Shown here piece by piece: positions 7,589-13,924 of a DNA stretch of 21,273 bases. The first letter of the stretch is position 1. Each line of letters opens with the position of its first letter. This DNA comes from Actinomycetota bacterium (GTDB taxonomy: Bacteria > Actinomycetota > Actinomycetes > Mycobacteriales > Jatrophihabitantaceae): positions 1 through 21,273 of the forward strand of contig JAFAWL010000264.1 of assembly GCA_019241805.1 (NCBI GenBank), written 5' to 3'. Position numbers and translations under genes: made by a program. The notes below the pieces were generated by a model. That model worked only from the letters and a program-made list of their open reading frames with translations, made no database searches and was not told the DNA's origin.

Positions 7589-9934
7589 GTGACGTCCGCA
7601 GTGAAGCGCTACGTGGGTACTGCGGTGAACCGCGTCGAGGACCTGCGCATCCTCACCGGCACCGGTCGCTACGTCGACGACGTCTTGCCGACCGGCACGC
7701 TGCATGCGGCTTTCGTCCGCAGTCAGGTCGCCCACGGGCGGATCGTGAAGGTAGATGTCGAAGGGGCCCGGGGCGCGCAAGGGGTAATTGCCGTATTCAC
7801 CGGCCAGGAGATCGAGGACCTCGTCCTCGGTCCGGGGGCCCACGGCTTGGGGTCCGATTCGCTCATGCCGAGCCCGCAACCGGCCTATACGGTCCTGTGC
7901 ACGGACAAGGTGCGACTGGTCGGCGATCCGATAGTGATGATCGTGGCCGAGAGTCGTCATCTGGCCGAGGACGCGTGCGAGCTGGTCCAGGTCGACATCG
8001 ATCAACTTCCGGCGGTGGCCACGGCAGCAGCAGCCCTCGACCCAAGCAGTCCACTGATCTTCGACGACCTCGCTGAAAACGTCATCAAACGCGCTGCCCC
8101 GGTCAAGTTCGGCGACGTCGAGAAGGTGTTCGCGAGCGCCGACCGGGTCATCTCGGCGCACATCGATATGCACCGTCATCAGAATGTGCCGATGGAAGGT
8201 CGCGGAATCGTCGCGGACTTCGATCCGTCCACCGGAGATCTGACGGTGACGACCGGAACGCGACGCTTGCACTTGGTCCGCACGATCCTGGCCGAGCGCC
8301 TCGGCCTCGATCCCGCGCGAGTCCACGTACGCGCCGGCGACATCGGCGGCGCGTTCGGTTCGAAGTTCGCCAGCAGCCGCGAGGAGCTCTCAGTGGCGCT
8401 CGCCTCGAAGGTGCTCGGCCGGCCGGTCAAGTGGACCGAGGACCGCAGCGAAAACCTGTTGTTCTCCGGCCAGGCCCGCGAAGAGAGCTGGGACGTCGAG
8501 GCGGCGGTGAGCAACGAGGGCGACATCCTCGGTTTGCGGGTGGCCATGATCCGCGATTCCGGCGCCTACCCCGGGGTGGGCCCGCTCCTCGACCGGCTGT
8601 TCGAGCGAATTCTTCCTGGGCCGTACAAGATTCAGGCCTACTCCTTCGAATCGATTTCCGTGATTACGAATAAGGCCACCTACATTGCGTATCGGGCGCC
8701 GTGGGCGGGGGAGACATTTCTACGAGAGCGGATGTTCGATCTCGCGGCCCGCGAACTCGGGCTGGAGCCACTGCAGGTACGCATGCGCAACGTAGTGAAG
8801 CGCGACGAACCGCCGTTCGACATGATCACCGGCCAGAGTCTGGTGAGCGTCACCAATCGTGAGAGCCTCGAGCGGATCACCGAGCTGGTCGACTTCGCCG
8901 AGTTCCGGCGGCTGCAAACGCAGGCACGCGCCGAGGGCCGACTAGTAGGCGTCGGCGTCGCGACCTACGTCGAAGCCAGCCCGGGCCCCCGGCCGAAGGA
9001 CGGAACTCCCCTAGGTGCGGAGCAGGCGTGGATCCGACTTGACGCGGACGGCACCGTGGTTCTCACGACGGGCCAGATGCCGCATGGTCAGAGCATCCAG
9101 ACCGCCCTGTCGCAGATCGTCGCCGACGAGATGGGCGTCACCCTCGAGCAGGTCCGGGTCGAGTACGGCGACACCGACACGGCACCCGCCGGAGCGACCG
9201 GTGGCAGCCGTTCCGCCAGCTTCGCCGGAGGGGCCGCGCTCGTGGCATCACGCGAACTTCGCCAGAACGTGCTGAACGCGGCGGCCGAAATACTCGAGGC
9301 AAGCCCGGAGGACCTGGACATCGTTCGAGGGATGGTCGGCGTGAAGGGTGTTCCAGGCAGTGCCATCAGCCTGGCCCAGCTCGTCCAGTCGGCGGCACCC
9401 GCAACCTCTTCGGATGCGGAATCCCGCTTCGAGTCGGTCATCAACTACACCGGCGGCGAGGGTGGCTGGTCGAGTGGCACGCACTGCGCCATCGTCGAAA
9501 TCGACGCTGAAACCGGCGCCACCAAGGTCAACCGCTGGATCGTCGTCGACGACTGCGGGGTGGTGATCAACCCCGCCGTGGTGAACGGACAGATACGCGG
9601 CGCCGTGGCTCAAGCAATTGGTGCCGTCCTGCTGGAGCATTCGGTTTACGACGACGAGGGGCAGTTCCTGACCGGCAGCTTCATGGACTACCTCCTGCCC
9701 ACCGCCGACGACATACCCGAGATCGAGATCCACCACGTCGAATCGGTGCTGCTGGACGCCGACGTGAATTTTCGTGGGATAGGCGAAGGTGGCATGGTCG
9801 TAGGCCCCTCGGCGCTGTGCGGAGCAATCGAGGATGCGCTAAGCCACCTCGGGGTGCGCGTCTACGAGCAATACCTACCGCCGACTCGAATCCTTGAGTT
9901 GATGGGGACGATCGAGCCCGAACGCAGACCCTGA
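7589..9934 (+). CDS. Xanthine dehydrogenase-family molybdopterin-binding (large) subunit
   Basis: A 781-residue large subunit of a molybdenum hydroxylase. GTG 7589 is the start, with GAGGAGAGG about seven bases before it; the frame runs further upstream into the FAD gene but that part is not family-like. The N-terminal a/b-hammerhead domain (about 15-130) includes GRYVDD and 'LHAAFVRSQVAHGRI'. The Mo-pterin domains show GDIGGAFGSK (250-259) and the catalytic Glu733 in 'GIGEGG'. The active-site loop at 367-372 reads AYRAPW. It is therefore neither AYRCSFR (form I CO dehydrogenase) nor AYRGAGR (form II), so CO oxidation is unlikely. It should hydroxylate a carbon next to a heteroatom or activated group, but the substrate is unknown. 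Confidence 0.92.
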   Translation: MTSAVKRYVGTAVNRVEDLRILTGTGRYVDDVLPTGTLHAAFVRSQVAHGRIVKVDVEGARGAQGVIAVFTGQEIEDLVLGPGAHGLGSDSLMPSPQPAYTVLCTDKVRLVGDPIVMIVAESRHLAEDACELVQVDIDQLPAVATAAAALDPSSPLIFDDLAENVIKRAAPVKFGDVEKVFASADRVISAHIDMHRHQNVPMEGRGIVADFDPSTGDLTVTTGTRRLHLVRTILAERLGLDPARVHVRAGDIGGAFGSKFASSREELSVALASKVLGRPVKWTEDRSENLLFSGQAREESWDVEAAVSNEGDILGLRVAMIRDSGAYPGVGPLLDRLFERILPGPYKIQAYSFESISVITNKATYIAYRAPWAGETFLRERMFDLAARELGLEPLQVRMRNVVKRDEPPFDMITGQSLVSVTNRESLERITELVDFAEFRRLQTQARAEGRLVGVGVATYVEASPGPRPKDGTPLGAEQAWIRLDADGTVVLTTGQMPHGQSIQTALSQIVADEMGVTLEQVRVEYGDTDTAPAGATGGSRSASFAGGAALVASRELRQNVLNAAAEILEASPEDLDIVRGMVGVKGVPGSAISLAQLVQSAAPATSSDAESRFESVINYTGGEGGWSSGTHCAIVEIDAETGATKVNRWIVVDDCGVVINPAVVNGQIRGAVAQAIGAVLLEHSVYDDEGQFLTGSFMDYLLPTADDIPEIEIHHVESVLLDADVNFRGIGEGGMVVGPSALCGAIEDALSHLGVRVYEQYLPPTRILELMGTIEPERRP

Positions 9935-10098
9935 CCCGGCACATTCCAATTCGCGAACTCCACGCCGTGCGGGAGTCACTGCACCACTCCGGAACCTGGC
10001 TCGACATAGTTGAATACGCCGTGTTCGACGAGGAATGGCACGCGCGCACAACTTGGGACTACCGCCGTTCGGCGGCCGCAGGTAAAACCCTTGTGTGA
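9930..10098 (+). pseudogene. Possible remnant of a gene 3' end between the hydroxylase and tRNA-Ser
   Basis: After the large-subunit stop, one plus frame runs open to a TGA at 10096-10098. It encodes about 55 residues ending 'ARTTWDYRRSAAAGKTLV', with an acidic/aromatic stretch 'WLDIVEYAVFDEEWH' before it. Composition looks protein-like, but there is no start with a ribosome site and no family I recognise. It contains no Cys pairs, so it is not the missing [2Fe-2S] subunit. It could be a broken gene left beside the tRNA, or chance. Confidence 0.25.
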
Positions 10099-10107
10099 GA
10101 AGGGTTT
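10084..10107 (-). terminator. Hairpin downstream of tRNA-Ser
   Basis: A perfect 8-bp inverted repeat, AAACCCTT and AAGGGTTT with a 7-nt loop, spans 10085-10107. Read on the minus strand the right arm runs into four Ts (10087-10084). It lies just past the tRNA-Ser 3' end and probably terminates the tadA/tRNA transcript. It may also stop plus-strand transcripts from the hydroxylase operon. Confidence 0.65.
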
Positions 10108-10112
10108 CTGAG

Positions 10113-10198
10113 CGGTGGCGGTGGGATTCGAACCCACGGTGGCTGTTAACCACACACGCTTTCGAGGCGTGCTCCTTTGGCCGCTCGGACACGCCACC
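10113..10198 (-). tRNA. tRNA-Ser(CGA)
   Basis: An 86-nt type II tRNA with a long variable arm. The acceptor GGTGGCG (10198-10192) pairs with CGCCACC (10120-10114); the discriminator is G (10113). The anticodon loop CTCGAAA gives CGA, reading UCG codons. The T arm has GGTTCGAATCC. CCA is not encoded. It lies 10 bp after the tadA stop on the same strand, so it is probably co-transcribed. Confidence 0.96.
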
Positions 10199-10208
10199 GT
10201 CGGTGAGC

Positions 10209-10724
10209 CTACCGTAGGCCGCCGTCCCGCACCGTCGCCGACCGAACCTCGCCGGGTGGCTCAGCCGACGCCACGGCGTCGCGGCGCTGGGCGAAGAAGC
10301 GTTCGAGCAGCGCTGAGGCCTCGTCGGCCCGGATCCCCCCGATGACCTCCGGTCGGTGGTTTTGTCGCCGGTCGCGCATCACGTCCCAGACGGAGCCCGC
10401 CGCACCGGCCTTCGGGTCCCAGGCGCCGAAGACGAGCCGGGCCACTCGGGCGAGCACGATCGCCCCGGCGCACATCACGCACGGCTCTAACGTCACGGCC
10501 AGGGTGCAGCCGGCCAACTGCCACGTCCCCAGCGCCGCACCGGCGCGGCGCATGGCCACGATCTCGGCGTGCGCCGACGGGTCATGAAGCCGCTCCCGCT
10601 CGTTCGGCGCCGAGGCGATGATCTGACCGGTCGGACCGAGCACCACGGCACCGACCGGGACGTCGCCGTGCTCGAGCCCGTCGCGGGCGACCGCCAAAGC
10701 GGCGCTCATCGCTAGATCGATCAT
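10209..10724 (-). CDS. tadA: tRNA-specific adenosine deaminase TadA
   Basis: A 171-residue zinc-dependent deaminase that converts A34 to inosine in the tRNA wobble position (classically tRNA-Arg ACG). The active site is complete: HAE (H52 with proton-shuttle E54) and PCVMC (zinc ligands C82 and C85). Length fits TadA. Two ATGs are adjacent (10727 and 10724); I choose 10724 because the GGGGGG ribosome site then has a normal 5-base spacing. The frame stays open far upstream, but that is only the shadow of the preceding gene. It lies 19 bp after the TadA-associated protein gene and just before tRNA-Ser, an arrangement seen in other actinobacteria. A cytosine/guanine deaminase is less likely given the gene neighbours. 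Confidence 0.94.
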   Translation of the reverse strand: MIDLAMSAALAVARDGLEHGDVPVGAVVLGPTGQIIASAPNERERLHDPSAHAEIVAMRRAGAALGTWQLAGCTLAVTLEPCVMCAGAIVLARVARLVFGAWDPKAGAAGSVWDVMRDRRQNHRPEVIGGIRADEASALLERFFAQRRDAVASAEPPGEVRSATVRDGGLR

Positions 10725-10743
10725 CATCGCCCCCCGGCGTGGA

Positions 10744-11235
10744 TCACGACCGGACGGATTCCAGCGCGTCCGCGCAGCCGGCCTTCTCGCAGATCTGGGC
10801 GATGACGTCGATGGGCAACGTCCCCTCGTGAGCACAGAGCGCAAGCAGTTCGGCGGCTGACGTCCCAAGGTCCTCGACGATCGCGGCGTCGCCGAAGGGC
10901 GCGCTGTCGTGCACGCTCGGGGTGTCCTCGGCCAGCTCGTCATCGAGCTGTTCGGCGTCACCGATTTCGTCGAGCTCGTCGGCGGCAATCGCCGCCAGCG
11001 GGTAGGCGTCGGCCGCATGCCCGTCGGATAGGAAGATGCGGGCCTCGTCGTCACCGTCGACCCGGGCCAGCAGCACGTACTCGTCGTCCTGCTCCACGAC
11101 GAGCAGGCGGATCTCGCCGTCCTGATCGCGCACGACGTCAGCGATGTCCTCGACGCTCTCGCAGTCATCGAGCGATACCTCGGTGGCGCTCCAACGACCG
11201 TTCTCGGCCGCCAGCACCGCGGCGAAGTAGCTCAT
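10744..11235 (-). CDS. tRNA adenosine deaminase-associated protein (proximal paralogue)
   Basis: A 163-residue acidic protein of the actinobacterial family named for always sitting beside tadA; its biochemical role is unknown. Visible features are an N-terminal 'MSYFAAVLAAENGRW', a central beta section with 'DDEYVLLARVDGDDEARIFL' and the block SDGHAADAYPLAA, then a very acidic Asp/Glu stretch near 85-105. It ends with a helical part carrying two Cys (ICEKAGC). The start ATG 11235 overlaps the stop of the upstream paralogue (ATGA, 11232-11235), so the two are translationally coupled. It resembles that paralogue in the SD-x-x-AA-x-x-YPLAA block. No catalytic motif is seen, and a helper role for TadA is inferred from context only. 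Confidence 0.85.
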   Translation of the reverse strand: MSYFAAVLAAENGRWSATEVSLDDCESVEDIADVVRDQDGEIRLLVVEQDDEYVLLARVDGDDEARIFLSDGHAADAYPLAAIAADELDEIGDAEQLDDELAEDTPSVHDSAPFGDAAIVEDLGTSAAELLALCAHEGTLPIDVIAQICEKAGCADALESVRS

Positions 11236-11711
11236 TGCGCGGCTTGCGCACTCGCTCGGGCGTACGGCTCGGCCAGCCCGATGCTCGACGCGATCGAGTC
11301 GAGCATCTCGTCGGGATAGCGGTCGATGTCGTCGAGCAACTGTTCCATCTCGTCCTCGGGAAGTCCGAGGTCGGCGAACAGGTCGAGATCACCGACCGGC
11401 CACACCTCGTCCAGTTCGTCGTCGTCCGGAGGCTCTTCGCCCAACCGCTCGAGCACCTGCGCCGCCAGGGGATATTCGACGGCGGCGGTCATATCCGAGA
11501 GCAATAGCGAGATCCGGTGACCGTCCTGCCGAGCAACGAGAAAGAACTCATCGTCGACGCTCGCGATCACGAACGGACCGCCGTCCGGAGCCTGCGCGCG
11601 CAGCGCGGCCAGCAGGTCGCCCAGGTCGCCGAGCACCGCCGGCGGAAGCGGCTCACAGCGCCACTCGCCGGCATCGCGGAATCCCGCGACTGCGAATCCC
11701 CGTTGCGCCAT
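11232..11711 (-). CDS. tRNA adenosine deaminase-associated protein (distal paralogue)
   Basis: A 159-residue acidic protein, first gene of the tadA operon. It shares with the next gene the 'DDEFFLVARQDGHRISLLLSD' beta section followed by AAVEYPLAA, then an acidic run (EEPPDDDELDEVWPVGD). The C-terminal half, rich in Asp, Glu and Leu ('EDEMEQLLDDIDRYPDEML'), differs from the paralogue, so the pair has diverged. ATG 11711 is the start; I see no strong ribosome site in front of it. The 4-bp overlap with the following gene supports one transcript through tadA to tRNA-Ser. Function unknown. Confidence 0.8.
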   Translation of the reverse strand: MAQRGFAVAGFRDAGEWRCEPLPPAVLGDLGDLLAALRAQAPDGGPFVIASVDDEFFLVARQDGHRISLLLSDMTAAVEYPLAAQVLERLGEEPPDDDELDEVWPVGDLDLFADLGLPEDEMEQLLDDIDRYPDEMLDSIASSIGLAEPYARASAQAAQ

Positions 11712-11805
11712 CGTTCACCGCCCAAGCCGCCCGTCAACCCGGGCCCAATCCTGGCATGCAGCGCGACGAGTCGAAAGTCCACCGGCGGGTGTACCGGGCC
11801 GGACC

Positions 11806-11873
11806 GTGACGACAGCGACGCCGAGACGACAGCGACGCCCAGACCACAGCGACGCCGTGACCACAGCGACGGA
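11806..11873. repeat. Four tandem 17-bp repeats upstream of tyrA
   Basis: Units start at 11806, 11823, 11840 and 11857. The consensus is (G/C)(T/A)GAC(G/C)ACAGCGACGCC, with the first two units having GACGACAG and the last two GACCACAG. It lies between the divergent tadA operon and tyrA and is not part of a gene. The 17-bp unit is not a multiple of three. It may be a slippage repeat or a set of regulator sites. Confidence 0.85.
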
Positions 11874-11892
11874 GGAGCCCGGGCGGCGACGA

Positions 11893-11904
11893 TAGGTTTA
11901 GCGG
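11893..11904 (+). promoter_or_regulatory. Candidate -10 box for leaderless tyrA transcript
   Basis: TAGGTT (11893-11898) matches TANNNT and lies six bases before the GTG at 11905. No ribosome site is within reach: the only GGAGGAG (about 11871) is some 28 bases away. This suggests that the transcript starts at the GTG itself. No good -35 is seen. Confidence 0.5.
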
Positions 11905-12873
11905 GTGACCGCGACCTTCGGCCGAGTGGCTGTGCTCGGCCTCGGACTGATGGGCGGTTCCCTGCTGCACGCAGTGCGTCACTCGGGCGTGGAGGTCGTC
12001 GGCTACGACATCGACGCCGACACGGCCTCGGCCGCGGCGACGGCCGGCTTCCCCGTCACTCCGACGGCGCAGGAGGCCGTCCGCGGCGCCGACCTGGTCA
12101 TCTTGGCCATGCCGCTACCCGACGTGCCCTCCGCGGTGCGCGGCCTAGCGGCGTCCCTCGCCCGCGGCGCCGTACTGACCGACGTCGGCACGTTGAAACG
12201 GCCCGTGATACCGATCATGCGCGAGCTCGTTCCACACGCGCGCTTCGTGGGCGGACATCCGCTGGCGGGCACCGAGGAAAGCGGGTGGGGGGCGGCTGAT
12301 CCGTTGTTGTTCCGGGACGCGCCATGGTCGCTCACCCTCGAGGCCGACACCGACGTCGACGCGTGGTTGAGCCTGGCCGAGCTGGTCTGCGACATCGGCG
12401 CCAAGCCGGTGCCGACCACGGCGGCCGAGCAGGACGACGCCGTCGCCCGCGTGATCGGGCTGCCGCACGTATTGGCCCAGACCCTGGCGGTGACCGGACT
12501 GAACGGTGGGCAGCTCGGCTTGTCACTCGCGGCCGGCTCGTACACCTCCGGCTCGCGAGTGGCGCGGACGCGTCCGGACCTGGTCGCCACTTGGTGCGAC
12601 GGAAATCCCGCTCTGCTCGCCGCCCTGGACGACGTCCTGGCGCAACTTCGCGACGTGCGTGAGTCGCTGGCCGAGAACGGCTCCGTGCTGCCGCTGGCCC
12701 GAGCCGGATACCACGCTCGACTCAACTGGGAGCACCGGCTGTTCGAGCCGGTCGAACTGGCCCTCGACGCTGACACCCTGCGCGATCACGGCCGCCACGG
12801 CGGTTGGGTCACCGCAGTGTTACGCGACGACGACGGTGTGCGGCTACTCGGCATGCGCCCCCGATCGTCATGA
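11905..12873 (+). CDS. tyrA: Prephenate dehydrogenase
   Basis: A 322-residue NAD-dependent enzyme of tyrosine synthesis, converting prephenate to 4-hydroxyphenylpyruvate. The Rossmann motif GLGLMGGS is at 12-19, with the ribose-binding Asp in 'VVGYDID'. Family blocks follow: 'LTDVGTLKRPV', 'GGHPLAGTEESGW' and 'IGLPHVLAQTLA' at the dimer helix. There is no fused chorismate mutase and no clear ACT domain. It starts at GTG 11905 with a -10-like box just upstream and no ribosome site, so it is probably leaderless. The asparaginase gene overlaps its stop by 4 bp (ATGA, 12870-12873). Arogenate specificity cannot be excluded from sequence alone. The divergent tadA operon next to it is a familiar actinobacterial gene order. 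Confidence 0.93.
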   Translation: MTATFGRVAVLGLGLMGGSLLHAVRHSGVEVVGYDIDADTASAAATAGFPVTPTAQEAVRGADLVILAMPLPDVPSAVRGLAASLARGAVLTDVGTLKRPVIPIMRELVPHARFVGGHPLAGTEESGWGAADPLLFRDAPWSLTLEADTDVDAWLSLAELVCDIGAKPVPTTAAEQDDAVARVIGLPHVLAQTLAVTGLNGGQLGLSLAAGSYTSGSRVARTRPDLVATWCDGNPALLAALDDVLAQLRDVRESLAENGSVLPLARAGYHARLNWEHRLFEPVELALDADTLRDHGRHGGWVTAVLRDDDGVRLLGMRPRSS

Positions 12874-13832
12874 TCACCCTGCGGACCGGCGCTCCGACGG
12901 TGGACGTTGAGCGCGCCGGCGTCATCGAATGCGTCCACACCGGGCACGTGGTCTTGCTCGCCGGCGACGGCGAGATCCGACAGGCGATCGGCGACGTGCA
13001 ACAACCGATCTATCCGCGCTCGGCCAACAAGCCACTACAGGCTGTCGGCCTGCTGCGCGCGGGGTTCGCCGGCCCGTCGGAATGGATCGCCCTCTCGGCA
13101 GCGTCGCACGCCGCCCGACCGGAGCACGTGGCGCTCGTAACCACGATGCTGAACTCGGGCGGCTTCGACGAGTCCTGGCTGCAGTGCCCGCCCGAACGAC
13201 CCATGGACGACGGTGCGATGCTGGCCGGCGGTGGTCAGGAACGACGGCTGTTCATGAACTGTTCGGGCAAGCACGCCGCCATGCTGCTGACCGTGCGCGC
13301 CAACGGCTGGGACCCGACGTCCTACCTCGAGGTCGATCACCCGTTGCAGCTTCGTATGCGGGCCATCGTCGAGGAACTCGTTGCCGCTCCGGTCGCCGCG
13401 ACCGGAGTGGACGGGTGTGGTGCACCGTTGTTCGCCGTGCCGCTGGTCGCCCTCGCGCGCGGCTTCGCCCGGCTGGCCACGGCGCCGGCCGGTAGCGAAC
13501 TGCACGCCGTGGCGGAGGCGATGCGGACTCACCCGGAGCTGGTCGCCGGACCCGGACAGGGCGCGACGATGTTGATGAACGCAGTGCCCGGCCTGGTCGC
13601 CAAAGACGGCGCTGAGGGCGTGTTCGCGGGCGCGCTACCGGACGGTTCCGCGTTCGCGCTGAAGGTCGACGACGGTGCCCGGCGAGCCGCGACCCCTCTG
13701 GCCGCGGCGTGCATGATGGCGCTCGGGGCCGCGGGCGAACAGCTCGAATCGCTGTTGACGTCCCCGGTTCTCGGCGGCGGTCGACCGGTCGGGGCGGTCT
13801 CGGTGCGGCCCGGACTGTTCGACCGAACCTGA
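12870..13832 (+). CDS. Asparaginase, rhizobial (class 3) type
   Basis: A 320-residue L-asparaginase II of the family typified by Rhizobium etli ReAIV, unrelated to the bacterial type I/II fold. It hydrolyses asparagine to aspartate and ammonia. The Ser-Lys pair is visible as S51-x-x-K54 in 'YPRSANKP', with the second catalytic Ser in 'SAASHAARPEH' (76-86). The zinc-site residues C131 and K134 (NCSGKH) and C183 (DGCGAP) are present, so the enzyme should be active. The C-terminal domain has 'GPGQGATMLMNAVPG' and 'KVDDGARRA'. The start ATG 12870 overlaps the tyrA stop, so translation is coupled to tyrA. No signal peptide is seen, so it is cytoplasmic. Confidence 0.92.
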   Translation: MITLRTGAPTVDVERAGVIECVHTGHVVLLAGDGEIRQAIGDVQQPIYPRSANKPLQAVGLLRAGFAGPSEWIALSAASHAARPEHVALVTTMLNSGGFDESWLQCPPERPMDDGAMLAGGGQERRLFMNCSGKHAAMLLTVRANGWDPTSYLEVDHPLQLRMRAIVEELVAAPVAATGVDGCGAPLFAVPLVALARGFARLATAPAGSELHAVAEAMRTHPELVAGPGQGATMLMNAVPGLVAKDGAEGVFAGALPDGSAFALKVDDGARRAATPLAAACMMALGAAGEQLESLLTSPVLGGGRPVGAVSVRPGLFDRT

Positions 13833-13911
13833 TCGCCCCCGTCGGGCACGCGCTCACGGGATCGTCACGCCTTCCTCACGCCGACCGTCCGTTGAGCGAC
13901 GTCCGCGCTCC

Positions 13912-13924
13912 TAACGTCGACAGC
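13912..13924 (+). promoter_or_regulatory. Candidate -10 box for leaderless KimA-like gene
   Basis: TAACGT (13912-13917) fits TANNNT and lies seven bases before GTG 13925. No ribosome site is present. TTGAGC at 13892-13897 could be a -35, but the 14-bp spacing is short. The 92-bp gap after the asparaginase gene is too small for a known c-di-AMP riboswitch. Confidence 0.45.

Noticed and set aside
7589..9934. Aerobic CO dehydrogenase large subunit (coxL)
   Set aside because: The form I loop AYRCSFR is absent, as is the S subunit; only the family assignment is kept.
9875..10192. Minus-strand open frame covering tRNA-Ser
   Set aside because: It translates a tRNA and its terminator hairpin; this type of false protein is common at tRNA-Ser genes.
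11806..11873. CRISPR array
   Set aside because: Units of 17 bp (and 15 bp at 18332) are contiguous, with no spacers and no cas genes nearby.
13833..13924. c-di-AMP (ydaO) riboswitch before the KimA-like gene
   Set aside because: The gap is 92 bp, too short, and the gene appears leaderless.
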